Part shown: positions 9,747 to 17,748 of the stretch, in pieces | How positions within the stretch are numbered: position 1 is the first letter of the stretch | Layout of the letters: each line of letters opens with the position of its first letter | Assembly: GCF_002379365.1 (NCBI RefSeq) | Contig: NZ_JQIU01000008.1 | Coordinates: forward strand, 326,131-376,583 | DNA: 50,453 nucleotides | Origin: Brachyspira sp. G79 | GTDB lineage: Bacteria > Spirochaetota > Brachyspiria > Brachyspirales > Brachyspiraceae | Reading direction: 5' to 3' | Translations under genes and position numbers: made by a program | Notes under the pieces: model-generated | The model's database searches: none | What the model was told of the DNA's origin: nothing | The model's input: the letters and a program-made list of their open reading frames with translations, nothing else

Positions 9747-11486
9747 TTAGTTTATTTCGAAAATGTAATGGGTAAAAGCCTTATCAGGTTTAAAATAATC
9801 ATTGCTTTTATCTATAATTATTTTAATCATATCCGCCATAGCTTTATAATATAGATAATAATAATTATATTTTTTGTAGTCAGACATAGTTTTACTCATT
9901 TCAAGTAAATTATAATATTGTTTAGATAAATTCAATGCTTCTTGATATTGAGTATTCAATTTGAACTCTCTGTCATAATCTACCAAACGAACTAATTTTC
10001 CATTAAAATTAAATAAATCTGCTCCTCCACTTGCCCAAGCTGTAGATGAGGTTGTTTGATTTTTAGGAACTATTGTAACCCAATCTGTTTCTTTAGCATT
10101 ATCAGGGTGAACAGAGGACATTTGAATTTGATAAATACCTGAATTTTTTATATGTTCTTCTGTAATTGTGAAATTGGTTTCAAATCTTTCAACTGCTTCT
10201 ATAATTTCTTTTACAGGCGGTATTGGATATGTTGTATTAAAAGTTCTATAATATTTACCATTTAGTTCTGTGTATTTAGGTTCAAAAGGAGTAGTTTCTT
10301 TATCTCCGTATCCTAAAAGTGCTACATTATTAATGGGAACATAACCCAATTTAGATGTATCTACATTTTTCTCTTCCTTCCAATTTACACCATCTTCTGT
10401 TGACCATATTCCGTCTTCTATAGTAAAAAAATCAACGCCAATCATTTCATACCAAATTCCTCCAATGCATTCATATTTAGAAGTTTCTCCTCCGTATATG
10501 TATATTTTATCATTATAAAATTTTACATTAACCCCCCATCTTTTTTCTGGAAATGGAAATTGATTTGTAACCCAATTTTTCTCATCTGAAGTATCTTTTT
10601 CTATATCTACATAATAATATTCTCTACTATCCGATGAAAATTCGGGAGCTGAAGGATCTCTGTATCCTGTAGGATTTTCATCAACATATGTTCTTTTAGG
10701 AGTAAATAATAGTTTTCCTTTAAAATAAAAGAAAAATAAATATGCATGATATCCAAGTCTTCCTTGTATATTAGGATTATTAAAATTAGTATTAGGTAAA
10801 TAATATTTTTTTGAAATTTGATTTGCTGAATCATTCCAATTTATAAGGCTTGCAGATTCTCTATATCTAGGTCTTAGTTCATATAAATATATTACTCTAA
10901 AATTAGGATCATAAATTGATGTATTATCTACAATATTCCCATCAGGAAAGCTATATGTTTGACCTCTAATATATGTTACCGATTTTACTTCTGATAGTGT
11001 TGTTACTTTATTTTGTTCTATTAAAACTTTTCTTGAATTAAGGTTAGTCCAGTATTCTGTTTTTTCTAAATCATCACCCAATGAAAGGCTATGTATTTTA
11101 GTTATAGTTTTTCCATTATTATCTATTTTTAATACAGCTCCTTTACCTGTAGGGCTTAGTTTTTTAGTATTCGGATCATATTGGTATTCATTAGTAGCAA
11201 GTATATGCCATTCATTGTTAAATTTAAATCTTCTGCTGTATCCTCCAAATACTGTTCCGTTTTGTACGATTTCAGGGGTTACTATTATATATTTTTCTTC
11301 AATTTTCTCTGGGGGTATTTGCAATGTTGGGCTTGGTATAGGATATTGAGGTATTTGTTCATTATTTGGAAATTCTGTAGGAGGAGGTATTATTGAAGGA
11401 CTTAATAAATTTATTTTTTTACAAGATATAATAGAAATTGTAAAAAGTATTAACAAAAATATGGTTAAATATAATTTCTTATTCAT
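9747..11486 (-). CDS. Large predicted lipoprotein with Asp-box/Kelch-like propeller segments
   Basis: A 579-residue exported protein of unknown function. A hydrophobic signal (4-20) ends in the lipobox IISC with Cys22, followed by a proline-rich linker, so it is probably an outer-surface or periplasmic lipoprotein. It contains an Asp-box-like motif STEDGVNW and a Kelch-like strand NDKIYIYGGE, which suggest a beta-propeller; the C terminus is helical. A paralogue with the same C-terminal half lies at 32.8-34.6 kb but is interrupted. No strong Shine-Dalgarno precedes the ATG. A rightward promoter ends ten bases beyond its stop codon, aiming antisense into the gene. Confidence 0.75.
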   Translation of the reverse strand: MNKKLYLTIFLLILFTISIISCKKINLLSPSIIPPPTEFPNNEQIPQYPIPSPTLQIPPEKIEEKYIIVTPEIVQNGTVFGGYSRRFKFNNEWHILATNEYQYDPNTKKLSPTGKGAVLKIDNNGKTITKIHSLSLGDDLEKTEYWTNLNSRKVLIEQNKVTTLSEVKSVTYIRGQTYSFPDGNIVDNTSIYDPNFRVIYLYELRPRYRESASLINWNDSANQISKKYYLPNTNFNNPNIQGRLGYHAYLFFFYFKGKLLFTPKRTYVDENPTGYRDPSAPEFSSDSREYYYVDIEKDTSDEKNWVTNQFPFPEKRWGVNVKFYNDKIYIYGGETSKYECIGGIWYEMIGVDFFTIEDGIWSTEDGVNWKEEKNVDTSKLGYVPINNVALLGYGDKETTPFEPKYTELNGKYYRTFNTTYPIPPVKEIIEAVERFETNFTITEEHIKNSGIYQIQMSSVHPDNAKETDWVTIVPKNQTTSSTAWASGGADLFNFNGKLVRLVDYDREFKLNTQYQEALNLSKQYYNLLEMSKTMSDYKKYNYYYLYYKAMADMIKIIIDKSNDYFKPDKAFTHYIFEIN

Positions 11487-11849
11487 AACTTAAAAGATAT
11501 ATTCAATATTAATAAATATTATTCTGTTACTATGTAAATAATATTTATTGCTATTTACAGAAGAATATATTTATTTTTCTATCATATTATAAATATAATA
11601 AAAGTTATGAAATAAAATAGTATTTTTTATAATAAAATATTTTGTGATGTATAAATTATTTTTAGTATATTATATCTGTTTATTTATAATAATATTGTTA
11701 AAAGTAATACTTTATAATAATTGTAAGTAAATATATTTTACCTATAAAATTATAAAAAATAAACAAAAAAGTATTATTTATGTTCTTATTACTTGAATAT
11801 GAATAATATATTTATTATAATTAAACTATATCAAAATATTGGAGTTAAT
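11487..11849. other. AT-rich divergent intergenic region
   Basis: Separates the minus-strand lipoprotein from the plus-strand hydrolase. It must hold both promoters, but I see no clear consensus pair, gene or long hairpin. Confidence 0.5.
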
Positions 11850-12578
11850 ATGAAACCTATAATAGGAATAAGCGGAAGTATTTTAAGTAACGATAATGAC
11901 GGGGTATTTTCAGGATATGAGAGAGCTTATGTTAATGATGATTATGTTCTTTCAGTGTCAAGATCAGGTGGGATTCCTTATATTGTACCTATGATAGACA
12001 ATGATGAGGATATAAAGGAGCAAGTATCTCATGTTGATGGGATTTTGTTGTCGGGTGGGTATGATGTTGATCCTATTTACTGGGGTGAAGAAATTCATTC
12101 CAAATTAGGCAGAATATTTCCAAGAAGAGATAATCATGAATTAAAGATAGTTAAATATGCTTTAGAAATGAAGAAACCTATACTCGGTATATGTAGGGGG
12201 TGTCAGATTATTAATGTTGCTTTTGGAGGAAGTTTGTATCAGGATTTATCTCTTATAGATAATTGCTATATCAAACATTCTCAAAGTGCCAAACCTTATG
12301 AAGCCACACATAGTATGACAACTAAAGAAGGAAGTATTATCAGAGAGATAGTAGGCGAGAGTGTAAGAGTTAATTCTTTTCACCATTTGGCTATAAAAGA
12401 TTTGGGTAAAGGATTAATTGCTACAGGATATTCTAAAGACGGTATAGTTGAAAGTATAGAATATATGGAAGATGGTAATTTTGTGCTTGGAGTGCAGTTT
12501 CACCCAGAAATGATGCATGCCCATTATGATTTTGCTTTAGATATTTTTAAAAAATTTGTTTCAAAGTGTAATAAATAG
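11850..12578 (+). CDS. Gamma-glutamyl-gamma-aminobutyrate hydrolase-like protein (peptidase C26)
   Basis: Class-I glutamine-amidotransferase fold hydrolase of 242 residues, expected to split gamma-glutamyl amides such as gamma-glutamyl-GABA (PuuD-like). The nucleophile is C115 in GICRGCQ, and the His and Glu of the triad are H218 and E220 in VQFHPE. LLSGGYDVDP is the family's substrate-side motif. I start at 11850, where TTGGAG precedes the ATG; the in-frame upstream ATG has no ribosome site. The APC permease starts 22 bases downstream, so the pair may import and cleave one compound. The real substrate is unknown. Confidence 0.85.
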   Translation: MKPIIGISGSILSNDNDGVFSGYERAYVNDDYVLSVSRSGGIPYIVPMIDNDEDIKEQVSHVDGILLSGGYDVDPIYWGEEIHSKLGRIFPRRDNHELKIVKYALEMKKPILGICRGCQIINVAFGGSLYQDLSLIDNCYIKHSQSAKPYEATHSMTTKEGSIIREIVGESVRVNSFHHLAIKDLGKGLIATGYSKDGIVESIEYMEDGNFVLGVQFHPEMMHAHYDFALDIFKKFVSKCNK

Positions 12579-12600
12579 TGTTAAATTAAGGAGTTTTTAT

Positions 12601-13884
12601 ATGTCATCAAATAAATTAGGATTATTTAGTATAATATTATTAGGCATAAATGCAATAGTAGGTACTGGTATATTTTTACTTCCAAATCAGGCATATGCTG
12701 AAGTTGGAGTAACTAGTATAGGTGTAATAGTTTTTGATGCTTTTTTGGTTATAAGTATAGCATTATGTTTTGCTGAAATGGGCGGAATGTATAAGAATAA
12801 TGGAGGGCCTTATCTTTATGCCAAAGATGCATTTGGAGATTTTGTAGGTTTTGAAGTTGGTATAATGAAATGGGCTATAAGTATAATTGCTTGGGCAGCT
12901 ATGGCTATGGGTTTTCCTACTGCTTTAGGTGCTGTTTGGGCTCCTGCACAAAATCCAGTAGTTCAAAAGATTATAGCTATAACTATACTTGTTCTTCTTG
13001 GTATAATGAATATAATGGGCGTAAAAATATCAAAAATAATGAATAATATAGTAACTACTGGTAAATTAATACCTTTAATACTATTTGTTACTGTGGGGAT
13101 TTTCTTTATAAAAGGTGAAAACTTTGTTAATCCAGTTTCTGAAAGCGGAGAGGTATTATTAAAAGGTACTTTTGGAAGTGCAGCATTACTTATATTTTAT
13201 GCTTTTACAGGTTTTGAATCAATAGGAGTTGCAGCGGGAGATATGGATAATGCTAAAAAGAATGTACCATTGGCTATATGTATAGTTTTAATATTGGTAG
13301 CTATAATATATATACTTATACAGGTAAATAGTATAGGTATATTAGGAGCTTCTCTTGCGACAACAAGCACTCCAGTTGCAACAGCAGCAGAAAAGTTTTT
13401 AGGAAAATGGGCTGGAGCTATGGTAACAGCAGGTACTTTAATATCTATAGGTGGCATAAATATAGCTTCTTCATTTTTAACTCCTCGTGCTGGTGTTGCT
13501 ATGTCAGATGAACATCAGCTTCCAAGTATAATTTCAAAGAGAAATTCAAAAGATGTTCCTTATGTAGCAGTAATAATATCAGTAGTATTAACAGCTTTAG
13601 TAACATTAACAGGAAGTTTTACAACATTAGCAGCTATAAGTGTAGTATCACGTTTTGCTCAATATATACCAACATGTTTGGCAGTTCCAGTAATGAGAAA
13701 GAAAGCTCCTAATATGGAAAGAGGATTTGTACTTCCTTTTGGTCCTGTTATACCAATAGTTGCTACAGTTGTTAGTTTATGGTTATTATCACAGTCAGAT
13801 TTGAAAAAAATAATATTTGGTTTGGGCGGTTTAGTTATAGGAGCTATAGTATACTTTATAATGAAAATATCAAATAAAAAGTAA
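12601..13884 (+). CDS. APC-family amino-acid permease
   Basis: Integral membrane transporter of 427 residues with about twelve hydrophobic segments. The first segment carries the APC signature GINAIVGTGIFLLP, and FTGFESIG in the sixth segment matches the family's substrate region. It is likely a proton-coupled importer or an exchanger. The start at 12601 is chosen for AAGGAG eight bases upstream; the longer frame overlaps the previous gene. Transport of glutamyl amides, polyamines or GABA is suggested only by the neighbouring C26 hydrolase. Confidence 0.85.
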   Translation: MSSNKLGLFSIILLGINAIVGTGIFLLPNQAYAEVGVTSIGVIVFDAFLVISIALCFAEMGGMYKNNGGPYLYAKDAFGDFVGFEVGIMKWAISIIAWAAMAMGFPTALGAVWAPAQNPVVQKIIAITILVLLGIMNIMGVKISKIMNNIVTTGKLIPLILFVTVGIFFIKGENFVNPVSESGEVLLKGTFGSAALLIFYAFTGFESIGVAAGDMDNAKKNVPLAICIVLILVAIIYILIQVNSIGILGASLATTSTPVATAAEKFLGKWAGAMVTAGTLISIGGINIASSFLTPRAGVAMSDEHQLPSIISKRNSKDVPYVAVIISVVLTALVTLTGSFTTLAAISVVSRFAQYIPTCLAVPVMRKKAPNMERGFVLPFGPVIPIVATVVSLWLLSQSDLKKIIFGLGGLVIGAIVYFIMKISNKK

Positions 13885-13900
13885 TAAAAAATGTGGTGTT

Positions 13901-13950
13901 TACGGTATATAATATTGTTGTTAGGTGTTTAAAAACAGTTATATACCGTA
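13901..13950 (+). terminator. Long inverted repeat behind the permease gene
   Basis: Perfect 12-bp arms TACGGTATATAA / TTATATACCGTA (13901-13912 with 13939-13950) with a 26-base loop. There is no proper T-tail, so it may be a terminator, a processing hairpin or a binding site. Confidence 0.5.
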
Positions 13951-14023
13951 ATATTATATATAGTAATATGCTGTTTTATTTTAATATTTTTTAAATAAAA
14001 TTAAATATTATTTAAATAATATC

Positions 14024-14051
14024 TTGACAAATATTTAAAATAATATAACAT
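14024..14051 (+). promoter_or_regulatory. Promoter of grdX-trxB
   Basis: TTGACA (14024-14029), 16-bp spacer, TAACAT (14046-14051). The expected transcript start near 14058 is only about five bases before the grdX ATG, and no Shine-Dalgarno is visible, so the mRNA may be nearly leaderless. Confidence 0.6.
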
Positions 14052-14062
14052 AAACATGTAAT

Positions 14063-14458
14063 ATGAGTATGAGTATTAATAAAAAAAATATTTTAATAAC
14101 AAATAATCCCAGATTTAAAGAGGTGAATAGTTCTAACATAGAGATTTTTTATTTGCCAGATTTAGATTTTATGGGAATACTTTATAAGGCTAGAGATTAT
14201 ATACATTTATGTTATAAACTCTTAACTCACCCAATAGTAAGCAGTATAAAGCCTTATGAGACTCCATATAAAAGTATAGCTCTTTCTAATAATAATGGCG
14301 AACTTGATTTGGAGTCATTAGAACTAATAGAGAATTCTATAGCATTGACTAAGAATTTTTTAGATAAGCCTAGAAGAAAACTTACTGAATCTATAGATGA
14401 GGACTTTAAGTTAATAGATTATAAACTTGTTGTCGGAGCTATAGAGAGTATTTTATAA
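14063..14458 (+). CDS. grdX: GrdX family protein
   Basis: Small 131-residue protein of unknown biochemical role, found next to glycine, sarcosine and betaine reductase genes. The features I recognise are the N-terminal ILITNNP strand, the middle ARDYIHLCYKLLTHP segment and the KPYETPYKSIAL motif. It lies directly before trxB with a 24-base gap, as in clostridial grd clusters. A second ATG six bases downstream is possible; neither has a good ribosome site. The family call rests on motif memory and position. Confidence 0.8.
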   Translation: MSMSINKKNILITNNPRFKEVNSSNIEIFYLPDLDFMGILYKARDYIHLCYKLLTHPIVSSIKPYETPYKSIALSNNNGELDLESLELIENSIALTKNFLDKPRRKLTESIDEDFKLIDYKLVVGAIESIL

Positions 14459-14482
14459 TAGGAATTTGTAAGGAGATTATAG

Positions 14483-15442
14483 ATGAGTAATTTATATGAT
14501 TGTATTATAATAGGCGGCGGTCCATCTGGTTTAGCTGCTGCTGTATATTCTGCCAGAGCAAGATTAAAAACAGTTCTTTTTGAGAAAGGAAGTTTCGGCG
14601 GTCAAATTAGTATAACCGATGAAATAGCTAACTATCCAGGTTTTTATGAAGAGTCAGAAGAAGGAAGACACCCTAAACATCTTATAAATAAAATGATAGA
14701 ACAGGCTAAAAAATTTGGTGCTGAAATAGAACATAAAGAAGTTACAGATGTTAAGTTGGATGGAAAAATTAAAGAGGTAACATTATCTGATGGAACTGTT
14801 TATCAATCTAAAGTAGTTATAATAGCTACAGGTGCTCAGCCTAGAAAATTGGGCTGTAAGGGTGAATTAGAATATACAGGTAAAGGAGTTTCTTACTGTG
14901 CTACTTGTGATGCTAACTTCTTTGAAGGTATGGAAGTTTTCTGCGTTGGAGGAGGCGATACAGCTGTAGAAGAAGCTATGTATTTGTCTAAATTTGCTAG
15001 AAAAGTAACACTTATAGTAAGAAAAGATTACGTACGCTGTGCTAATTCTATCGAAGAAAAAGCTAAAGCAAATCCAAAGATTGAAATAAAATTTAGAACA
15101 GAACTTTTAGAACTTAAAGGTGATGGAATAGTTGAATCTGCTATATTCTTAAACAATGAAACAGGTGAAAAATATGAATATAAAGCAGATGAAGAAGACG
15201 GAACATTTGGTGTATTTATTTTTGTTGGTTATGTTCCTTTGACAAAATTGTTTGAAGGTAAAGTAGCTATGCAAGATGGATATATTCTTACAGATGAAGA
15301 GATGAAAACAAATGTTGAGGGTGTATTTGCTTGCGGAGATTTAAGACCAAAAATGTTAAAACAGGTTATTACTGCAGCAGCAGACGGAGCAATAGCTGGT
15401 ATTTCAGCAAACAAGTATATAGAAGAGAAATTTGTTGAATAA
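14483..15442 (+). CDS. trxB: Thioredoxin reductase
   Basis: FAD enzyme that passes NADPH electrons to thioredoxin, the reductant of the glycine reductase selenoprotein GrdA. The 319 residues show the FAD dinucleotide fold IIGGGPSGLAAA at 9-20, the redox pair C139-A-T-C142, the NAD(P)H fold VGGGDTAVEEA and the C-terminal FAD motif GVFACGDLR. AAGGAG precedes the ATG. In many clostridia a thioredoxin gene follows; here none does, and the position is taken by the UGA-containing leader. Confidence 0.95.
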   Translation: MSNLYDCIIIGGGPSGLAAAVYSARARLKTVLFEKGSFGGQISITDEIANYPGFYEESEEGRHPKHLINKMIEQAKKFGAEIEHKEVTDVKLDGKIKEVTLSDGTVYQSKVVIIATGAQPRKLGCKGELEYTGKGVSYCATCDANFFEGMEVFCVGGGDTAVEEAMYLSKFARKVTLIVRKDYVRCANSIEEKAKANPKIEIKFRTELLELKGDGIVESAIFLNNETGEKYEYKADEEDGTFGVFIFVGYVPLTKLFEGKVAMQDGYILTDEEMKTNVEGVFACGDLRPKMLKQVITAAADGAIAGISANKYIEEKFVE

Positions 15443-15463
15443 GTTAAAAAATAATAAAAAATG

Positions 15464-15491
15464 TTGACAATGATAAAAAAAATGTTATATA
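15464..15491 (+). promoter_or_regulatory. Promoter of the grdEABCD operon
   Basis: TTGACA (15464-15469) followed by a TATATA-type -10 at about 15486-15491 (spacer 16), 22 bases after the trxB stop. It would start a transcript near 15498 that runs through the leader ORF and the terminator before grdE. Confidence 0.65.
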
Positions 15492-15526
15492 TTATATAGT
15501 GTAAATAAAAATATTAAAAAGGATAT

Positions 15527-15697
15527 ATGTTAATGAAATTTAATAGCTGAGTAAATAATTTATCTTGCGGTGCAATGAGTAATTTATTTTATAGTTCTGC
15601 TGTAGAATTATATGGTTTGCAAAAAGCGAATTTCTCAGGGATTAAAGTTTATGTATATCTATTGTTGTGTGATTTTAAGAGCAGAATATATTTTTAA
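15527..15697 (+). CDS. Candidate selenocysteine leader peptide (in-frame UGA at codon 8)
   Basis: Small ORF of 56 codons if UGA is read through. AAAAAGG at 15516-15522 precedes the ATG at 15527; a second in-frame ATG is at 15533. Codons are M L M K F N S, then UGA at 15548-15550, then 48 further codons without a stop to TAA at 15695-15697. A SECIS-like hairpin follows the UGA. The peptide (...VNNLSCGAMSNLF...) resembles no family I know and has no thioredoxin WCGPC motif. The stop codon lies in the loop of a terminator hairpin, as expected for a regulatory leader. It could instead be a tiny selenoprotein or a decayed gene. Confidence 0.6.
15552..15591 (+). promoter_or_regulatory. SECIS-like hairpin in the grd leader
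   Basis: Apical stem TTGC-GGT-GCAA (15565-15575) over an A/U lower stem (15552-15563 with 15579-15591, one bulge and one mismatch). The GGT loop begins 18 bases after the UGA, exactly the spacing in both grdB genes, and the ten bases TGCGGTGCAA are identical to theirs. A loop beginning with G at this distance fits bacterial SECIS rules. Confidence 0.7.
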
Positions 15698-15723
15698 AAG
15701 AATATGTTTTTGCTCTTTTTTTT
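15677..15723 (+). terminator. Intrinsic terminator/attenuator before grdE
   Basis: AAGAGCA (15677-15683) pairs with TGCTCTT (15711-15717), extendable by three weak pairs, and is followed by eight T (15716-15723). The leader ORF covers the 5' arm and stops inside the loop. grdE begins 56 bases further on, so termination here would silence the whole operon. Confidence 0.75.
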
Positions 15724-15778
15724 GATGATATAATTATATGTACATATTTTATATAAAAAATAAAAAAAAGGAGACTAT

Positions 15779-17065
15779 ATGAAGTTAGAGATAGGCGAGA
15801 TTTATATTAAAGATATAAAGCTTGACAAAATTTCAAAAGTCGAGAACGGTGTGCTCTATGTAAATGTAGACGAGGTTACAAAAATAGTACTTGAAGATGA
15901 CAAACTAAAAAGTGTAACAGTTGATGTAGCTCGTCCTGGAGAATCAGTACGTATTACTCCAGTAAAAGACGTAATAGAGCCTAGAGTAAAAGTTGATGGA
16001 AGAGGCGGTGTATTTCCTGGTATGATATCTAAAGTAGATACAGTTGGAGAAGGTAAAACTCATGTATTAAAAGGTGCTGCTGTAGTTACTTGCGGTAAAA
16101 TAGTTGGTTTCCAAGAAGGTATCATTGATATGACAGGACCTGGAGCTGATTATACACCATTCTCAAAACTTAATAATTTATGTTTGCTTATAGAGCCAAT
16201 AGAGCCTATAGAAAAACATGATTATGAAGCTGCAGTAAGAGGAGCAGGTTTAAGAGTAGCTACTTATTTAGGAAAGTTAGCTAAAGATTTAAAACCTGAT
16301 AATACTTACAGTTATGAGACTAAACCTATATTTGAACAAGCAGCAATGTATCCTAATTTGCCAAAAGTAGGTTATATATATATGCTTCAAACACAAGGTC
16401 TATTACATGACACTTATGTTTATGGTGTAGACGCTAAAAAAATAGTTCCAACATTCATTTATCCAACAGAAGTAATGGACGGTGCTATAGTAAGCGGTAA
16501 CTGTGTATCAGCTTGTGATAAAAATACAACTTATCACCATTTGAATAACCCAGTAATTAGAGCTTTATATGAAAAACATGGTAAAGATATTAACTTTATG
16601 GGTGTTATAATAACAAATGAAAATGTATTCTTAGCTGATAAAATGCGTTCATCAGATTGGTCATCAAAATTAGCTAAATACTTCGGATTAGATGCAGTAA
16701 TCATCTCAGAAGAAGGATTTGGTAACCCAGATGCTGACTTGATAATGAATTGTAAAAAAGCAGAAGCATTCGGTATTAAAACTTGTATTATAACAGATGA
16801 ATATGCTGGAAGAGATGGTGCTTCACAATCTTTAGCAGATTCAGATGTATCAGCAAATGCTGTGGTAACAGCAGGTAATGCTAATGTAGTTATTAATTTA
16901 CCAAAAATGGATAAAATAATAGGTATGTTAGATTATACAGATAAAATAGCAGGCGGATTTGACGGATCATTAAAACCAGATGGTTCTATTGAAGCAGAAA
17001 TACAAGTTATTACAGGTGCTACAAATGAATTAGGTTTTAATAAATTTAGTGCTACAGGACTATAA
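15779..17065 (+). CDS. grdE: Glycine reductase component B, alpha/beta proprotein
   Basis: Substrate-binding part of component B, which binds glycine through a pyruvoyl group. The 428-residue proprotein is cut to two subunits at an Asn-Cys bond; here N241-C242 lies in SGNCVSAC, and the Cys becomes the pyruvoyl end. Other family blocks are VRITPVKDVIEPR, the FPG-MISKVDTVG region and EEGFGNPDADL. A strong AAAAGGAG precedes the ATG. It starts the operon grdE-A-B-C-D and lies behind the candidate selenium attenuator. Confidence 0.95.
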   Translation: MKLEIGEIYIKDIKLDKISKVENGVLYVNVDEVTKIVLEDDKLKSVTVDVARPGESVRITPVKDVIEPRVKVDGRGGVFPGMISKVDTVGEGKTHVLKGAAVVTCGKIVGFQEGIIDMTGPGADYTPFSKLNNLCLLIEPIEPIEKHDYEAAVRGAGLRVATYLGKLAKDLKPDNTYSYETKPIFEQAAMYPNLPKVGYIYMLQTQGLLHDTYVYGVDAKKIVPTFIYPTEVMDGAIVSGNCVSACDKNTTYHHLNNPVIRALYEKHGKDINFMGVIITNENVFLADKMRSSDWSSKLAKYFGLDAVIISEEGFGNPDADLIMNCKKAEAFGIKTCIITDEYAGRDGASQSLADSDVSANAVVTAGNANVVINLPKMDKIIGMLDYTDKIAGGFDGSLKPDGSIEAEIQVITGATNELGFNKFSATGL

Positions 17066-17119
17066 GTTTTGTGATGCTGATTTTTTAAAATATAAACAAA
17101 ATTTTTTAGGAGGAAAGCC

Positions 17120-17599
17120 ATGAGTATTTTAAATGGTAAAAAAGTAATTATCATTGGCGATAGAGACGGCATTCCTGGAGAAGCTATCAAAGCATGCGTT
17201 GAAACAGTAAAAGACGCAGAAGTTTTGTTTGCTGCTACGGAGTGTTTTGTTTGAACAGCCGCAGGAGCGATGGATTTAGAGAATCAAAAGAGAATTAAAG
17301 AATTTGTAGAAAAATTTGGGGGAGAAAATATAGTAGTATTATTTGGTGCTGCAGAAGCAGAAGCTACAGGTTTAGCAGCTGAAACAGTAATGATAGGTGA
17401 CCCTACTTATGCTGGTGCTTTAGCTGGAGTAGAATTAGGCTTAGCAGCTTATCATGCCGTAGAACCAGAATTCAAAGAAGCAGTAGATCCTGCTGTTTAT
17501 GAAGAACAGATTGGTATGGCAGAAATGACATTAAATGTAGATGAAATCATCGCAGAAATTAAAAAAATGCGTGATGAAAACTGCAAATATTTAAAATAA
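17120..17599 (+). CDS. grdA: Glycine reductase selenoprotein A (contains selenocysteine)
   Basis: Small selenoprotein that takes the carboxymethyl group from component B and hands it to component C. The gene must be read through the in-frame TGA at 17252-17254, giving 159 residues with Sec45 in the redox motif C-F-V-U followed by TAAGAMD. Standard gene callers would start at 17270 and lose the active site. TAGGAGG at 17107-17113 precedes the ATG at 17120. The upstream half ([19 protein letters not shown]) and the acidic C terminus fit GrdA. GrdA is shared with the second component-B set downstream. Confidence 0.96.
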
Positions 17600-17665
17600 T
17601 ACACTATAAACTTATAATTTTTTATAAAAAATAAATTCTCTAAAAAATAAAAATCCATTGTAATT

Positions 17666-17722
17666 AAAAACCAGTTTGGTTTTTTAAAAAATCGGCAGCC
17701 TTATATTTAATATTTGGTTGCC
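17666..17722 (+). terminator. Two hairpins between grdA and grdB
   Basis: First hairpin: AAAAACCA-GTT-TGGTTTTT (17666-17684) with a T-run, a small intrinsic terminator. Second: GGCAGCC / GGTTGCC (17694-17700 with 17716-17722) without a T-tail. They could reduce read-through, leaving more grdA than grdB message, or protect a processed 3' end. Confidence 0.6.
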
Positions 17723-17748
17723 TTATATTAAAAAATTAGGAGGCTTAA

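Noticed and set aside
9320-9750. Two small plus-strand ORFs (78 and 66 codons)
   Set aside because: They cross a non-coding repeat element, lack convincing ribosome sites, and their counterparts in the other element copies are not in frame.
15443-15778. Glycine riboswitch before grdE
   Set aside because: No tandem glycine-aptamer-like conserved core was found; the leader is explained better by ORF, SECIS and terminator.
17270-17599. Independent 109-codon gene
   Set aside because: It is the part of grdA after the selenocysteine UGA; the true start is 17120.
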